A DNA stretch of 64,000 nucleotides from Rhodobacter sp. (GCA_020637555.1 JACKKF010000002.1:124001-188000); one strand, 5' to 3'. Shown: positions 34,748-44,654, counted from the stretch's first letter. The notes: generated by a model not told the origin, from the letters alone. Program-made: numbers and translations.

Positions 34748-36238
34748 ATGCACCGACTTTGGGTCCTTGTCGCGGTTCAGGCGGCGATCGCGGCGGCAAG
34801 CCTGGTGGTCGAGATCGTGGCGGGCAGGATGCTGGCCCCCTATGTCGGCATGTCGCTGTATACCTGGACCTCGGTGATCGCGGTGGTGCTGGCCGGGTTT
34901 TCCGCCGGGCACTGGCTGGGCGGTCGCCTGGCCGAGCGCCCGCCCGAGGCCGCCCTGCGCGCGAATGGCTGGGCGCTGCTGGCCGCGGCGGCGACCACGG
35001 CGGGCGCGGTCTTTGCCCTGCGCGCAGCCGCGCCGGCGGTCATCGCCGCGCTGCCCAATCCGGTCGGTGCGATCGTGGTGCTCAGCGCGCTGGTCTTTTT
35101 CCTGCCGTCCTTTTTCGCGGGCATTCCGGCGCCGATCCTGTCCATGATCGCCGTTGCGGGCGCATCCAGCGGCAAGGGGCGCGCCCTGGGGGCGATGTTT
35201 GCCGCCGGGGCCTGGGGGGCGATCCTGGGCACGCTGGCGGCGGGGTTCGTGTTCATCTCGTGGCTGGGATCGGTCGGAACGCTGGTCACCGTGGCCGCGG
35301 TCTATGCCGGTCTGGGCGTGGCCTCGCTGGTGTCGGCCGGCGGCTTGCGGGGCCTGGGGCAGGGCGCGCTGGTCGCACTCGGTCCGCTGGTGCTGTCGCT
35401 GGGGGCGTTGACCCGCCCCGACCCCTGCACGGTCGAGAGCGACTATTTCTGCATCCGCGTGATCGAGGACGACAGCGGGCCCGAGCTGGCGCGCCTGATG
35501 GTTCTGGACCACCTGGTGCACGGCATTGCCAGCCCCGACCCCGCGCTGCTGCTGACATCGCACGCGATGATGCTGGACGCCCTGCCGCGGATGCGGATGC
35601 AGGACCGCGCGGACTGGCGGGCCTTTCTGATCGGCGGCGGCACCTATTCGGTGCCGCGCGCCTGGCACGCCGGCCATGTTCCGGTCGCGGTGACGGTCGC
35701 CGAACTGGACCCCGCCGTGACCGAGGCCGCGCGCGACTGGTTCTGGTATGAGCCGGGCACGGATCGGATCCTGAACGCCGACGCCCGGCAGGCGCTGGCC
35801 AGCGACCCGGCGCGGTATGACGTGATCCTGGGCGATGCCTTTGGCGATATCGCGGTGCCGCAACACCTGATCACGCGCGAGTTCTTCGCGCTCGTGCGCG
35901 ACCGGCTGACCCCGGGCGGCGTGTATCTGATGAATGTCATCGACCACATGGACCGGCTGCAGGTGCTGGCCTCGGTGGTGGCGACGGCGCGCACGGTCTG
36001 GCCCTCGGTCGAGGTCTGGACCGATCCGAACCATGACCCGGCCGAAACGCGGCGCGTCTTCATTCTGGTCGCGGGCGAGACCCCTTCGGCCCGGACGCGG
36101 ATCACCAACGCCTCGGGCGATGCGATCCGCATCGCCGCCGACTCGGTCCAGGCCATCGTGGACGGGCGCGACCCGGTGATCTTCACCGACGACTACGCCC
36201 CCATCGACCGCCTGCTGGGCGACCGGGGCGAGGGCTGA
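34748..36238 (+). CDS. membrane-fused spermidine-synthase-like protein
   Basis: 496 residues. The N-terminal half (about 1-225) has seven or so membrane segments. The C-terminal half is an SAM-dependent spermidine-synthase-like domain with FLIGGGTYSVPRAW near 297, VAELDPAVTEAARDWF near 317 and VILGDAFGDIAVPQHLITREFF near 358. The usual GGGDG is changed to GGGTY, so aminopropyl transfer is not assured. GAGGGG precedes the ATG. A second protein of the same architecture is encoded at 42975. Confidence 0.87.
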   Translation: MHRLWVLVAVQAAIAAASLVVEIVAGRMLAPYVGMSLYTWTSVIAVVLAGFSAGHWLGGRLAERPPEAALRANGWALLAAAATTAGAVFALRAAAPAVIAALPNPVGAIVVLSALVFFLPSFFAGIPAPILSMIAVAGASSGKGRALGAMFAAGAWGAILGTLAAGFVFISWLGSVGTLVTVAAVYAGLGVASLVSAGGLRGLGQGALVALGPLVLSLGALTRPDPCTVESDYFCIRVIEDDSGPELARLMVLDHLVHGIASPDPALLLTSHAMMLDALPRMRMQDRADWRAFLIGGGTYSVPRAWHAGHVPVAVTVAELDPAVTEAARDWFWYEPGTDRILNADARQALASDPARYDVILGDAFGDIAVPQHLITREFFALVRDRLTPGGVYLMNVIDHMDRLQVLASVVATARTVWPSVEVWTDPNHDPAETRRVFILVAGETPSARTRITNASGDAIRIAADSVQAIVDGRDPVIFTDDYAPIDRLLGDRGEG

Positions 36239-36357
36239 GCCCCTCCGCCTGCGCTTTGCCCGCTCGCAAGGCTGTCAGCGTTCCCCGCTTGCCCCTCCCG
36301 GCGCTTGGCCCTACACAAGGCCAGCCCTGAGACCGTCCAGCCAGCCGGAGTCCGACG

Positions 36358-38217
36358 ATGGCCAAGAAGAACAGCGCGCAACTGATCCTTGCCTGGGTCC
36401 TTTTGGCGATGGTGATCGCCGGTCTCGGCGGATTCGGGATCGACAATTTCCTGAGCCAGCGCGCCACCGCGATCGCCACCGTCGGCGACCGTCCGATCAC
36501 GGCCCAGGTCTACAGCCGCGCCCTGCAATCCGAGATGCGCGCGTTCGAGCAGCAGGTCGGCCAGCCCGTGACCATGGCGATGGCGCAGGCGGCGGGGCTG
36601 GATTCGCGGGTGCGCAGCCAGTTGATCACCCAGGCCGCCCTGGAAAACGAGGCCGCGCGGGTGGGTGTCTCGGTCGGTGACGATCAGGTCGCGCGGTCGA
36701 TCCGTGACATCCGGGCCTTTCAGGGGCCGGGTGGCGCGTTCGACATGGACACCTATCGCTTCCAGCTTCAGAACGCCGGCATGACCGTGAGCGAGTTCGA
36801 GGACGAGGTGCGCCGCGAGGCGGCGCGCGGCATCCTGCAGGCGGCGACCACCGGCGGCGTCGAAACCCCGGCCAACCTGCGCACGGCCTTGGTGGACTTC
36901 TACGCCACGCGGCACAATTTCGCGATCTTCTCTCTGGGCGAGGATCAGCTGCCGGCGCCCGTGGCCGCGCCCGACGATGCGACGGTGCAGGCCTATTACG
37001 ACGCCCACATCGACCAGTTCACCGCGCCCGAGACCCGGCATATCACCTATGCCTGGATCACGCCCGAGATGCTGCTCGACACCGTCGAGGTCGATGAACA
37101 GGCGATCCGCGATCTCTATCAGCAACGCATCAGCGACTATGTGCAGCCCGAGCGTCGCCTGGTCGAACGCCTGGTGTTTCAGGACCAGGCCGCCGCGCAG
37201 GACGCCAGGGACCGCATCGACGCCGGCACCGCGACCTTCGAGGATATCGTGGCCGAACGCGGGCTGACGCTGGACGACATCGACCTGGGCGATGTCAGCG
37301 AAGCGCAGCTCGGGGCCGCCGGCGCTGCGGTCTTTGCCCTGACCGATCCCGGCCAGGTGGCCGGGCCGGTCGCCTCGGATCTGGGGCCGGCACTGTTTCG
37401 CATGAATGCGATCCTGAACGCGCAGGAAACCCCGTATGACGAGGCGCGCCCCGAATTGCGTGCCGAACTGGCCGCCGATCGGGCGCGCCGGGCGATCTCG
37501 GACCAGCAGGAAAGCTTTGACGATCTGCTGGCGGGCGGCGCGACGCTGGAACAGGTTGCCAGCGAAACCTCCATGCAGCTGGGCACGATCGACTGGACGA
37601 CCGATTCGAGCGAGGGGATCGCCGCCTATACCGAATTCGCCCGCGCCGCGGCGGCTGTCAGCACCGACGACTTCCCCGAGCTGACGGCGCTGTCCGACGG
37701 CGGGCTTTTCGCGCTGCGTCTGGACAGCGTGACGCCGCCCACGCCCCACCCGCTGGACGAGGTGCGCGATGCCGTGACCGCCGGCGCCCGCGCCGAGGCG
37801 GTGAATGCCGCGCTGATGACCCTGGGGCAGGGGCTGAGCGTCGAACTGGCCAGCCAGGGCGCCGACGCCTTTGCCGAGGCCCACGGTGTCACCCCCGAAA
37901 CCTATGCCGATGTGACGCGCCTGGACCGCCTGACCCAGATCCCGCAGACCATGCTGGAGTCGCTGATGGGCTCGGACGCCGGCACCCCGGTGGTGCAGGT
38001 GACCGACCAGCAGCTCCTCCTGGGCCTGGTGGGCGAGACCCGGCCCGCCGATACCGAGGACGCGCAGACCCAGCGGCTGATCGGGGCGATCGACGAACAG
38101 ATTGGCGGGGCTCTGGCGCAGGACGTCTACACCTACTTTGCCAACGCCCTGACGGCCGAGGCCGGGATCACCCTGAACCAGCCCGCCATCGACGCGGTGC
38201 ATACCTCTTTCCGCTGA
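36358..38217 (+). CDS. ppiD: PpiD-like periplasmic folding factor (SurA_N/rotamase)
   Basis: 619 residues. A single N-terminal membrane anchor (about 8-28) is followed by a SurA_N-like chaperone domain (about 40-200) and a weakly conserved parvulin domain (about 225-365, with RHITYAWITPEM). It acts on the periplasmic side of the inner membrane on newly exported outer-membrane and secreted proteins; prolyl isomerase activity is often absent in this family. The anchor starts right after MAKKNSAQ, supporting the ATG at 36358. trpE follows after 25 bases. Confidence 0.9.
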   Translation: MAKKNSAQLILAWVLLAMVIAGLGGFGIDNFLSQRATAIATVGDRPITAQVYSRALQSEMRAFEQQVGQPVTMAMAQAAGLDSRVRSQLITQAALENEAARVGVSVGDDQVARSIRDIRAFQGPGGAFDMDTYRFQLQNAGMTVSEFEDEVRREAARGILQAATTGGVETPANLRTALVDFYATRHNFAIFSLGEDQLPAPVAAPDDATVQAYYDAHIDQFTAPETRHITYAWITPEMLLDTVEVDEQAIRDLYQQRISDYVQPERRLVERLVFQDQAAAQDARDRIDAGTATFEDIVAERGLTLDDIDLGDVSEAQLGAAGAAVFALTDPGQVAGPVASDLGPALFRMNAILNAQETPYDEARPELRAELAADRARRAISDQQESFDDLLAGGATLEQVASETSMQLGTIDWTTDSSEGIAAYTEFARAAAAVSTDDFPELTALSDGGLFALRLDSVTPPTPHPLDEVRDAVTAGARAEAVNAALMTLGQGLSVELASQGADAFAEAHGVTPETYADVTRLDRLTQIPQTMLESLMGSDAGTPVVQVTDQQLLLGLVGETRPADTEDAQTQRLIGAIDEQIGGALAQDVYTYFANALTAEAGITLNQPAIDAVHTSFR

Positions 38218-38242
38218 ACGCGCGTAGCAAAGGCCCCCGGAC

Positions 38243-39763
38243 GTGTCCCAATCCGCCGTGCTGACCCCCGATTTCGCCACGTTCGAGGCCGGCTGGGCCC
38301 GTGGCGAGAACCAGCTTGTCCACGCCCGCCTTGCGGCCGACCTGGATACGCCGGTGTCGCTGATGCTGAAGATCGTCGGCAACCGCAAGGACAGCTTCAT
38401 GCTGGAATCGGTGACCGGCGGCGAGGTGCGCGGGCGCTATTCCATCGTCGGCACCAAGCCCGACCTGATCTGGCAATGCCGGGGGGGCGCCAGCCGCGTG
38501 AACCGCGAGGCGCGCTTTGACGACGCGGCCTTTGTCGATCTGCCGGGGCATCCGCTGGAAGAACTGCGTGCGCTTCTGGCCGAAAGCCGCATCACCATGC
38601 CGGCCGATCTGCCGCCAATCTCGGCCGGGCTGTTCGGCTATCTGGGCTATGACATGATCCGCCTGGTCGAGGATCTGCCCCAGACCAATCCCGACCCGCT
38701 GAACCTGCCCGACGCGGTGCTGATGCGCCCGTCGGTCGTGGCGGTTCTGGACGGCGTCAAGGGCGAGGTCACGATCGTGTCCCCCGCCTGGGCCGCCAGC
38801 GGGCTGTCGGCGCGGGCGGCCTATGCGCAGGCGGGCGAGAGGGTGATGGACGCCCTGCGCGATCTGGAACGCGAGGCCGTGGGCCTGGGTCGCACCCTCG
38901 GCACGGCCGCCGAGGTGGGCGAGGCGCGCTCGAATTTCACCAAGGACGGCTATATGGCCGCGGTGGACAAGGCCAAGGACTATATCCGCGCTGGCGACAT
39001 CTTTCAGGTCGTGCCTTCGCAACGCTGGGCCCAGGATTTTCCGCTGCCGCCCTTCGCCCTGTATCGGTCATTGCGCCGGATGAATCCGTCGCCCTTCATG
39101 GTCTATTTCGATCTGGGCGCCTTCCATATCGTCGGTGCCTCGCCCGAGATCCTGGTGCGGTTGCGCGACGGCGAGGTGACAATCCGGCCGATCGCCGGCA
39201 CCCGTCCGCGCGGCGCCACGCCCGAGGCCGACAAGGCCCTGGAACAGGACCTGCTTGCCGACAAGAAGGAACTGGCCGAACATCTGATGCTGCTGGACCT
39301 GGGCCGAAACGACGTGGGCCGCGTGGCGCGGATCGGAACCGTCCATCCGACCGAGCAGTTCATCATCGAACGCTACAGCCATGTGATGCACATCGTCTCG
39401 AACGTGGTGGGCGAGATCGCCGAGGGCCAGGATGCGCTGTCCGCGCTGCTGGCGGGGCTGCCTGCGGGCACGGTATCCGGCGCGCCCAAGATCCGCGCGA
39501 TGGAGATCATCGACGAACTGGAACCGGAAAAGCGGGGCGTCTACGGCGGCGGCGTGGGCTATTTCGCCGCGAATGGCGAGATGGACTTCTGCATCGCGCT
39601 GCGCACGGCGGTGGTCAAGGACGGGGTCATGTATATCCAGGCCGGCGGCGGCGTGGTCTATGACAGTGACCCCGAGGCCGAGTGGCAGGAATCCGTGAAC
39701 AAGGCCAAGGCCCTGCGTGCCGCCGCCGAGGGCGCGGGTCTCTTCGTGCGCGGCAACGGCTGA
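38243..39763 (+). CDS. trpE: anthranilate synthase component I
   Basis: Catalyses chorismate plus ammonia/glutamine to anthranilate, the first step of tryptophan synthesis; 506 residues. The tryptophan feedback site resembles MLESVTGGEVRGRYSIVG near 53-70. The chorismate-binding domain has RRMNPSPFMVYF, IAGTRPRGA near 318-326 and LLDLGRNDVGRVAR near 352-365. The start is GTG 38243. TrpG is not adjacent and must be elsewhere. Confidence 0.97.
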   Translation: MSQSAVLTPDFATFEAGWARGENQLVHARLAADLDTPVSLMLKIVGNRKDSFMLESVTGGEVRGRYSIVGTKPDLIWQCRGGASRVNREARFDDAAFVDLPGHPLEELRALLAESRITMPADLPPISAGLFGYLGYDMIRLVEDLPQTNPDPLNLPDAVLMRPSVVAVLDGVKGEVTIVSPAWAASGLSARAAYAQAGERVMDALRDLEREAVGLGRTLGTAAEVGEARSNFTKDGYMAAVDKAKDYIRAGDIFQVVPSQRWAQDFPLPPFALYRSLRRMNPSPFMVYFDLGAFHIVGASPEILVRLRDGEVTIRPIAGTRPRGATPEADKALEQDLLADKKELAEHLMLLDLGRNDVGRVARIGTVHPTEQFIIERYSHVMHIVSNVVGEIAEGQDALSALLAGLPAGTVSGAPKIRAMEIIDELEPEKRGVYGGGVGYFAANGEMDFCIALRTAVVKDGVMYIQAGGGVVYDSDPEAEWQESVNKAKALRAAAEGAGLFVRGNG

Positions 39764-39833
39764 GCGTGTCCGCCGATTGCCTTTCCGGTCCCGCGCGCGA
39801 TAGCATGGGCGCCATGCAGAGGATGAGCCGGCC

Positions 39834-40610
39834 ATGAAGATCGCGAGCTTCAACATCAACGGTGTCAAGGCCCGCGCCGAGGTCCTTGCCCGCTGGCTGG
39901 ACGAAGCTGCGCCCGATGTTGCCGTGCTGCAAGAGATCAAGTCGCAGGACGAGAGCTTTCCGCGCGATCTGATCGAATCGCGTGGCTATCAGTTGGAAAC
40001 CCATGGGCAAAAGGGGTTCAACGGGGTCGCGATCCTGTCGAAACTGCCCTTGCGGAACGTGACGCGGCGGTTGCCGGGCGACGACAGCGATGAACAGGCC
40101 CGCTGGATCGAGGCCGACATCGGGGATACCGGCCTCAGGGTGTGCGGGCTCTATCTGCCGAACGGCAACCCGACGCCGGGGCCCAAGTTCGACTACAAGC
40201 TGGCCTGGATGGCCCGGTTGGAGGCCCGCGTGCGGGCCCTGATGGCCGAGGAACGCCCCCTGATCCTGGGCGGCGACTATAACGTCATCCCGCAGCCCGC
40301 CGACGCCGCCCGTCCCGAGGCCTGGCGCGACGACGCCCTGTTCCGCCCGGAAAGCCGCGCGGCCTTCCGCCGGATCGAGGCTTTGGGCCTCTACGATGCC
40401 ATTCGGCTCAGGCATCCCGGGCCGGGGATCTATTCGTTCTGGGACTATCAGGCGAATGCCTGGCTCAGGAACGACGGGATCCGCATCGACCACTGGCTTC
40501 TCAGCCCGCAGGCGGCCGACCGGCTGACCGATGCCTGGGTCGAAACCGGGCCACGCGGCTGGGACAAACCCTCGGATCATACGCCGGTCTGGATCGACCT
40601 CGCGCTCTGA
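39834..40610 (+). CDS. xth: exodeoxyribonuclease III (AP endonuclease)
   Basis: Base-excision repair nuclease of the Xth family, 258 residues. Catalytic signatures are SFNINGVKAR near 4-13, LQEIKSQDESFP (metal Glu) near 32, GGDYNVIP near 144 and SDHTPVWID at the C-terminus. The start is ATG 39834. A stand-alone gene downstream of trpE, separated by 70 bases. Confidence 0.95.
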   Translation: MKIASFNINGVKARAEVLARWLDEAAPDVAVLQEIKSQDESFPRDLIESRGYQLETHGQKGFNGVAILSKLPLRNVTRRLPGDDSDEQARWIEADIGDTGLRVCGLYLPNGNPTPGPKFDYKLAWMARLEARVRALMAEERPLILGGDYNVIPQPADAARPEAWRDDALFRPESRAAFRRIEALGLYDAIRLRHPGPGIYSFWDYQANAWLRNDGIRIDHWLLSPQAADRLTDAWVETGPRGWDKPSDHTPVWIDLAL

Positions 40611-40678
40611 CGCTTGTTTCGGGGCGGGCGGCGTGGCAGCATGTCCCGGCCGACCCCTGAAAGGCCGGGTATTGTGCG

Positions 40679-41284
40679 ATGAACGATTTGAACTGTCCGA
40701 CCTGTGGCGCCTCGCTGGGACCGCGTTTCGGTGTATTGAAGATGATTTCCTGTGCCCATTGCGGCACCACCTCGTATCTCGAGGATGACCAGTTCCGTGC
40801 GGCCGGGCAGTCCGGCGTGATGCACGACGGGCCACAGTTGCTGGCACTAGACCGGCCGGTGCGTATCGCGGGCCGGCTCTATACCCCGCGCGGGCAGGCG
40901 CGGTTCAGCTATGGCCGCGGTGAATGGGACGAGTTCTGGGCCCATGACGCCCAGGGCGAGGGCGCGTGGATTTCCGTGGACGAGGGCGATGTGGTGGTGC
41001 AGGTCGCGCTTGCGCCGGGGAACGCCCCACGCCCCAAGGGACCGCTTGTCATGGGGCAGGCGCTCTCGGCCCGGGGCGAAAGCTTTGCCGTGTCCGAGAT
41101 CGAGGACGCCACCTGCATCGCCTTGCGCGGCGTCTTTCCCGAGGTCCTGCGCCTGGGCGAACGCTACCGCTTTGTCAACGCCACCGCGCCTTCGGGGCGC
41201 CTGCTGTCGGGCGAGGAAGGGCCGGACGGCTGGGACTGGTTCGTGGGTGACTGGGTCGATCCCTTCGAGGTGGTGACGCCATGA
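40679..41284 (+). CDS. DUF4178 protein with N-terminal zinc ribbon
   Basis: 201 residues. An N-terminal four-Cys zinc ribbon (CPTCG at 6-10 and CAHCG at 25-29) is followed by one DUF4178-type beta-rich domain with the typical FSYGRGEWDEFW and GEGAWISVDEGD segments. No membrane segment. It is the first gene of a coupled set of five (overlap ATGA with the second DUF4178 gene) that ends in a membrane spermidine synthase. The biochemical role of DUF4178 is unknown. Confidence 0.87.
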   Translation: MNDLNCPTCGASLGPRFGVLKMISCAHCGTTSYLEDDQFRAAGQSGVMHDGPQLLALDRPVRIAGRLYTPRGQARFSYGRGEWDEFWAHDAQGEGAWISVDEGDVVVQVALAPGNAPRPKGPLVMGQALSARGESFAVSEIEDATCIALRGVFPEVLRLGERYRFVNATAPSGRLLSGEEGPDGWDWFVGDWVDPFEVVTP

Positions 41285-42585
41285 GGGACCCGGGCCAGGT
41301 TCACGCCATACAATGCACCAATTGCGGCGCCGGGCTGGATGTCCTGGGCGGCGGGCGGGTCACGACCCATGTCTGCAGCTATTGCGGCAGCGCGCTGGAT
41401 GCGCTGGACAATTACCGCGTGCTGACCCGGTTCAGCGAGATGACGCGCCCGGCGACGCCGTTGAGGATCGGCGACACCGGGCAGCTGATGGGGCAGGGCT
41501 GGCAGATCATCGGAATCCTGGGCCTGTGCGAAACCTGGGCGGGGAAAAGCTGGACCTGGACGGATCACCTGCTGTTCTCGCCGACGCATGGCTATGCGTG
41601 GTTGACCCTCGAGGACGGGCATCTGATCGTGACCCGACGATGGCGCAAGGCGGTCAGCCCCGGGTGGATGTCCTCGGCGCAGGTGGAACGGGCGAACACG
41701 CGCCCGGGGGCGGACAGCGACGGCGAACACTTCCGCTATTACGAAACCTCGACCGCGCGGATCGCCTTTGCCGAGGGTGAATTCACCTGGCGCCCCCGGC
41801 AAGAGGACACCAGCACCACCGTGTCGCTGCTGGGCCCGCGCACCAGCCTGGCCTATGTCGACAACGGCCAGGAGCGCGAGATCGAGCGGTCCTGGTATCT
41901 GCCGCAGGCGGCGGTCTGGGACTCGTTCGGCGTGGCTGTGGCCGACCGTCCCGGCATCGCGGGCCCGCACCCGCTGCAACCTGCCAGGGTGCCCGCCGAT
42001 ACCGGGTTCCTGATCGCCGCCAGCGCGGTGTTCGCGGCGGTCTGCGCGGTGCTTTCGGTGGTGTTCCTGGCGATGGGCGGGCGCGATGTCCTGCCGCCCA
42101 CACCGGTGGACCTGCGAACCCTGCCGACCGAGATCACCTTTGATCTGACCGAAACCGCGGGCCTGGCGCAGTTGCGCTTTCACGGCGACCTGGCCAACAA
42201 CACCTGGGCCTGGATCGGTGCCACCCTGACCGACCCCGAGGACGTGCCCCTGTTCGAGGCAGGCCGCGAACTGGGCTATTATTCGGGCCGCGATTCCGAG
42301 GGGCACTGGGTCGAGGACAATCGCGACACGACCGTGCTGTTCCATCCGACCGAGGTCGGCACCTATACGCTGGAGCTGGACATCCCCGAGGGCGGGCTGG
42401 GCGAGGCCTCGGACGGGGCGGTGCTTGGCAGTCTCAGCGTGTCGGTGCGCGAGGGGGCCTCGAGCGCCCGCCCGCCGCTGGTGCTGATGGTGATCTTCAT
42501 CGTCATCGCCATCGGCCTGTTCCTGTGGCGTCAATCCGCCGAGGCCCGCCGCTGGGCCGGTTCCGACTGGGAGGACGACGATTGA
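41281..42585 (+). CDS. membrane-anchored DUF4178 protein with N-terminal zinc ribbon
   Basis: 434 residues. A zinc ribbon (CTNCG near 12 and CSYCG near 33) is followed by a DUF4178 domain (about 60-230, with KSWTWTDHLLFSPTHGYAWL), a first membrane segment near 242-266, a beta-rich domain (about 275-395) and a second membrane segment near 400-420. The stop overlaps the TTG start of the next small gene. Probably forms a membrane complex with the DUF350 protein and the synthase encoded downstream. Confidence 0.87.
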   Translation: MRDPGQVHAIQCTNCGAGLDVLGGGRVTTHVCSYCGSALDALDNYRVLTRFSEMTRPATPLRIGDTGQLMGQGWQIIGILGLCETWAGKSWTWTDHLLFSPTHGYAWLTLEDGHLIVTRRWRKAVSPGWMSSAQVERANTRPGADSDGEHFRYYETSTARIAFAEGEFTWRPRQEDTSTTVSLLGPRTSLAYVDNGQEREIERSWYLPQAAVWDSFGVAVADRPGIAGPHPLQPARVPADTGFLIAASAVFAAVCAVLSVVFLAMGGRDVLPPTPVDLRTLPTEITFDLTETAGLAQLRFHGDLANNTWAWIGATLTDPEDVPLFEAGRELGYYSGRDSEGHWVEDNRDTTVLFHPTEVGTYTLELDIPEGGLGEASDGAVLGSLSVSVREGASSARPPLVLMVIFIVIAIGLFLWRQSAEARRWAGSDWEDDD

Positions 42586-42743
42586 CCCCCATCCGCATCG
42601 TCTTTCTGGTCGCTGCCCTCGGTGCCACCGCGGGTGTCGGCTATCTGGGTTTCATGGGGATCGGTGGCGCCAGCGCCGATCTGGACCGCTCGATCCGCGT
42701 GGGATCGGCGGGCAATGCCCTGGCAAGTTCCAAAGTCAAATGA
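42582..42743 (+). CDS. small single-pass membrane protein
   Basis: 53 residues from TTG 42582-42584, which overlaps the preceding stop codon (TTGA). The membrane segment is at about residues 4-28 (IVFLVAALGATAGVGYLGFMG), followed by a short polar tail. No family recognised. The in-frame ATG upstream lies inside the DUF4178 gene and is not preferred. Confidence 0.6.
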   Translation: MTPIRIVFLVAALGATAGVGYLGFMGIGGASADLDRSIRVGSAGNALASSKVK

Positions 42744-42753
42744 AAGGCGCAGC

Positions 42754-42978
42754 ATGACCATTCTCACGGCCTTCAACCTCGCGGAATTCCTGTCCACGAT
42801 CATCTACACGACGCTGGGCGTGCTGATGATGGCCGCCTGCTGGTGGATCATCACCAAGATTTCGCCCTTTTCTATCGTGCGGGAAATCGAGGAGGACCAG
42901 AACGTCGCGCTGGCGATCCTGATCGGTGCGCTGTTCCTGTCCCTGGCGATCATCATCGCGGGTGTCATCCGTTCATGA
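42754..42978 (+). CDS. DUF350 membrane protein
   Basis: 74 residues with two membrane segments (about 14-34 and 50-72) joined by the loop ISPFSIVREIEEDQNVALAI, the recognisable DUF350/YjfL repeat. One copy only, where many family members have two or more. GAAAGG precedes ATG 42754. The stop overlaps the next ATG (TCATGA). Function unknown; commonly found beside DUF4178 and spermidine-synthase genes. Confidence 0.85.
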   Translation: MTILTAFNLAEFLSTIIYTTLGVLMMAACWWIITKISPFSIVREIEEDQNVALAILIGALFLSLAIIIAGVIRS

Positions 42979-44561
42979 CCGACGCACCGCCGCCGGGCAC
43001 GGCGCCGGACACGGCCCCCTCTGCCGGCGCGCCGTCCCGGGGGGCCGAGATCTGGCTTCTCGTCGCGACGTTTCTCGTGGCCGTGGCGGGGATGGTCTAC
43101 GAGCTGATCGCGGCCACCCTGTCCAGCTATCTGCTGGGCGACAGCGTGCGCCAGTTCTCGCTGGTGATCGGGGTGTTCCTGGCCTCGATGGGGTTCGGGG
43201 CCTGGCTCTCGCGGCTGGTCACGGATGCGGTGCGGGGGTTTGTCTGGGCGCAGATCGCGCTGGGGGTTGTCGGAGGCTTCATGGCGCCGGCCCTCTATTT
43301 CGCCTTTGCCTGGTCGGGCGCGGTCGAACTGCCGCTCTATGGGCTGCTGGTGCTGACGGGCGTTCTGTGTGGCATGGAAATCCCGCTGATCGCCCGCGTG
43401 CTGAAGGATATCGGAGCGCCCGAGTTCCGCTTCGAGAACGTGCTCAGCGTCGATTACGTCGGCGCGCTGGTGGCCTCGGTCGCGTTTCCGCTGCTGATCG
43501 TGCCGCATCTGGGGCTGATGTCGGCTTCGCTGTGCTTTGGCATCCTGAACCTGATGGTGGCGGGGTTTTCGCTGTGGCTGTTCCGGGCCCGGTTGAGCCG
43601 GGGCGTGGGGATCGTCTGGGCGGTGGCGCTGCTGGCGTCCTGCGCCGGTCTGGTGCAGGCCGAGCGCATGGTGTCGGTGGTCGAGGCCAGTCTCTACGAG
43701 GACGACGTGCTGATCTCGCAGGACAGCCGCTATCAGCACATCACCCTGACCCGGTTCCGCAACCGCACGCGCCTGTATCTGGATGCCTCGATCCAGTTCG
43801 ACAGTCTGGACGAGTATCGCTATCACGAAACGCTGGTGCAGCCGGCGATGGCACTGGCGCCCCGGGTGGACCGGGTGTTGATCCTGGGCGGCGGTGACGG
43901 CATGGCCGCGCGCGAGGTGTTCCGCAATCCCGCCGTGCAGGCGGTGACGCTGGTCGATCTGGATGCGGCCGTGACGGATCTCTTTCGGAGCCATCCCGAC
44001 CTGACCCTGCTGAACGCCGATGCCCTGAACGATCCGCGCCTGACCATCGTCAACCGCGACGCCTGGCAGTTCGTGCAGGAGGAGACCCACAGTTACGATG
44101 TCATCGTCGTCGATCTGCCCGATCCCAAGTCGATTGCGCTGTCCATGCTCTACACGCAGGAATTCTACGCCCAGCTTGTCGAACGGCTGTCGGCAACCGG
44201 GGTGATGGTGGTGCAGGCCGGCTCGCCTCTCTTTGCGCGTCAGGGCTATTGGTCGGTGGTGCACACGCTGGCCGCGACCCGCAGCCCGGCGGCCCTGGGC
44301 GCGACACTGTCGGTGACACCCTATCACGTCTATGTCCCCAGCTTTGGCGACTGGGGTTTTGCGCTGGTCACGCCGCGCCCGCGGGCGGACCGCGCGCTTG
44401 GGGCGCTGCCGGGCGGTCTGCGCTATCTGACCCAGGCCACCTGGGACGCCGCGCAGGTGTTCGGCCCCGACGAAAGCGAGGTCGAGGCCGAGATCAACCG
44501 CCTGCAATCCCATGCCCTTCTGGGCTATTACAACGCCGGGTGGGATGCCTGGTTCCGGTAG
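42975..44561 (+). CDS. membrane-fused spermidine synthase
   Basis: 528 residues. About seven membrane segments fill residues 25-235. The spermidine-synthase domain follows, with SRYQHITLTRF near 250, QFDSLDEYRYHETL near 273, the SAM-binding ILGGGDGMAAREVF near 299 and DLPDPKSIALSMLYTQEFY near 379. These catalytic motifs are intact, unlike the paralogue at 34748, so aminopropyl transfer from decarboxylated SAM is likely. The enzyme that makes that donor, SpeH, is encoded immediately downstream in convergent orientation. Confidence 0.9.
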   Translation: MTDAPPPGTAPDTAPSAGAPSRGAEIWLLVATFLVAVAGMVYELIAATLSSYLLGDSVRQFSLVIGVFLASMGFGAWLSRLVTDAVRGFVWAQIALGVVGGFMAPALYFAFAWSGAVELPLYGLLVLTGVLCGMEIPLIARVLKDIGAPEFRFENVLSVDYVGALVASVAFPLLIVPHLGLMSASLCFGILNLMVAGFSLWLFRARLSRGVGIVWAVALLASCAGLVQAERMVSVVEASLYEDDVLISQDSRYQHITLTRFRNRTRLYLDASIQFDSLDEYRYHETLVQPAMALAPRVDRVLILGGGDGMAAREVFRNPAVQAVTLVDLDAAVTDLFRSHPDLTLLNADALNDPRLTIVNRDAWQFVQEETHSYDVIVVDLPDPKSIALSMLYTQEFYAQLVERLSATGVMVVQAGSPLFARQGYWSVVHTLAATRSPAALGATLSVTPYHVYVPSFGDWGFALVTPRPRADRALGALPGGLRYLTQATWDAAQVFGPDESEVEAEINRLQSHALLGYYNAGWDAWFR

Positions 44562-44563
44562 CG

Positions 44564-44645
44564 GCGGGGGGCTGCCGCCCCCCGCACCCCCTGCCCAAAG
44601 GGGGGCACGCCCCCCTTTGGAAACCCCGTGCGTATTTCGGACAAG
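44564..44645. repeat. double-hairpin intergenic repeat, copy 1
   Basis: About 82 bases with two stem-loops. Stem A pairs GCGGGGGGC with GCCCCCCGC around loop TGCC. Stem B pairs CCAAAGGGGGG with CCCCCCTTTGG around CACG. A conserved tail ends in CGGACAAG. The same element lies inverted at 48921-48999; over 53 bases the two copies are identical. It sits between two convergent genes and could act as a two-way transcription end. Confidence 0.85.
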
Positions 44646-44654
44646 GTGAGGGGC

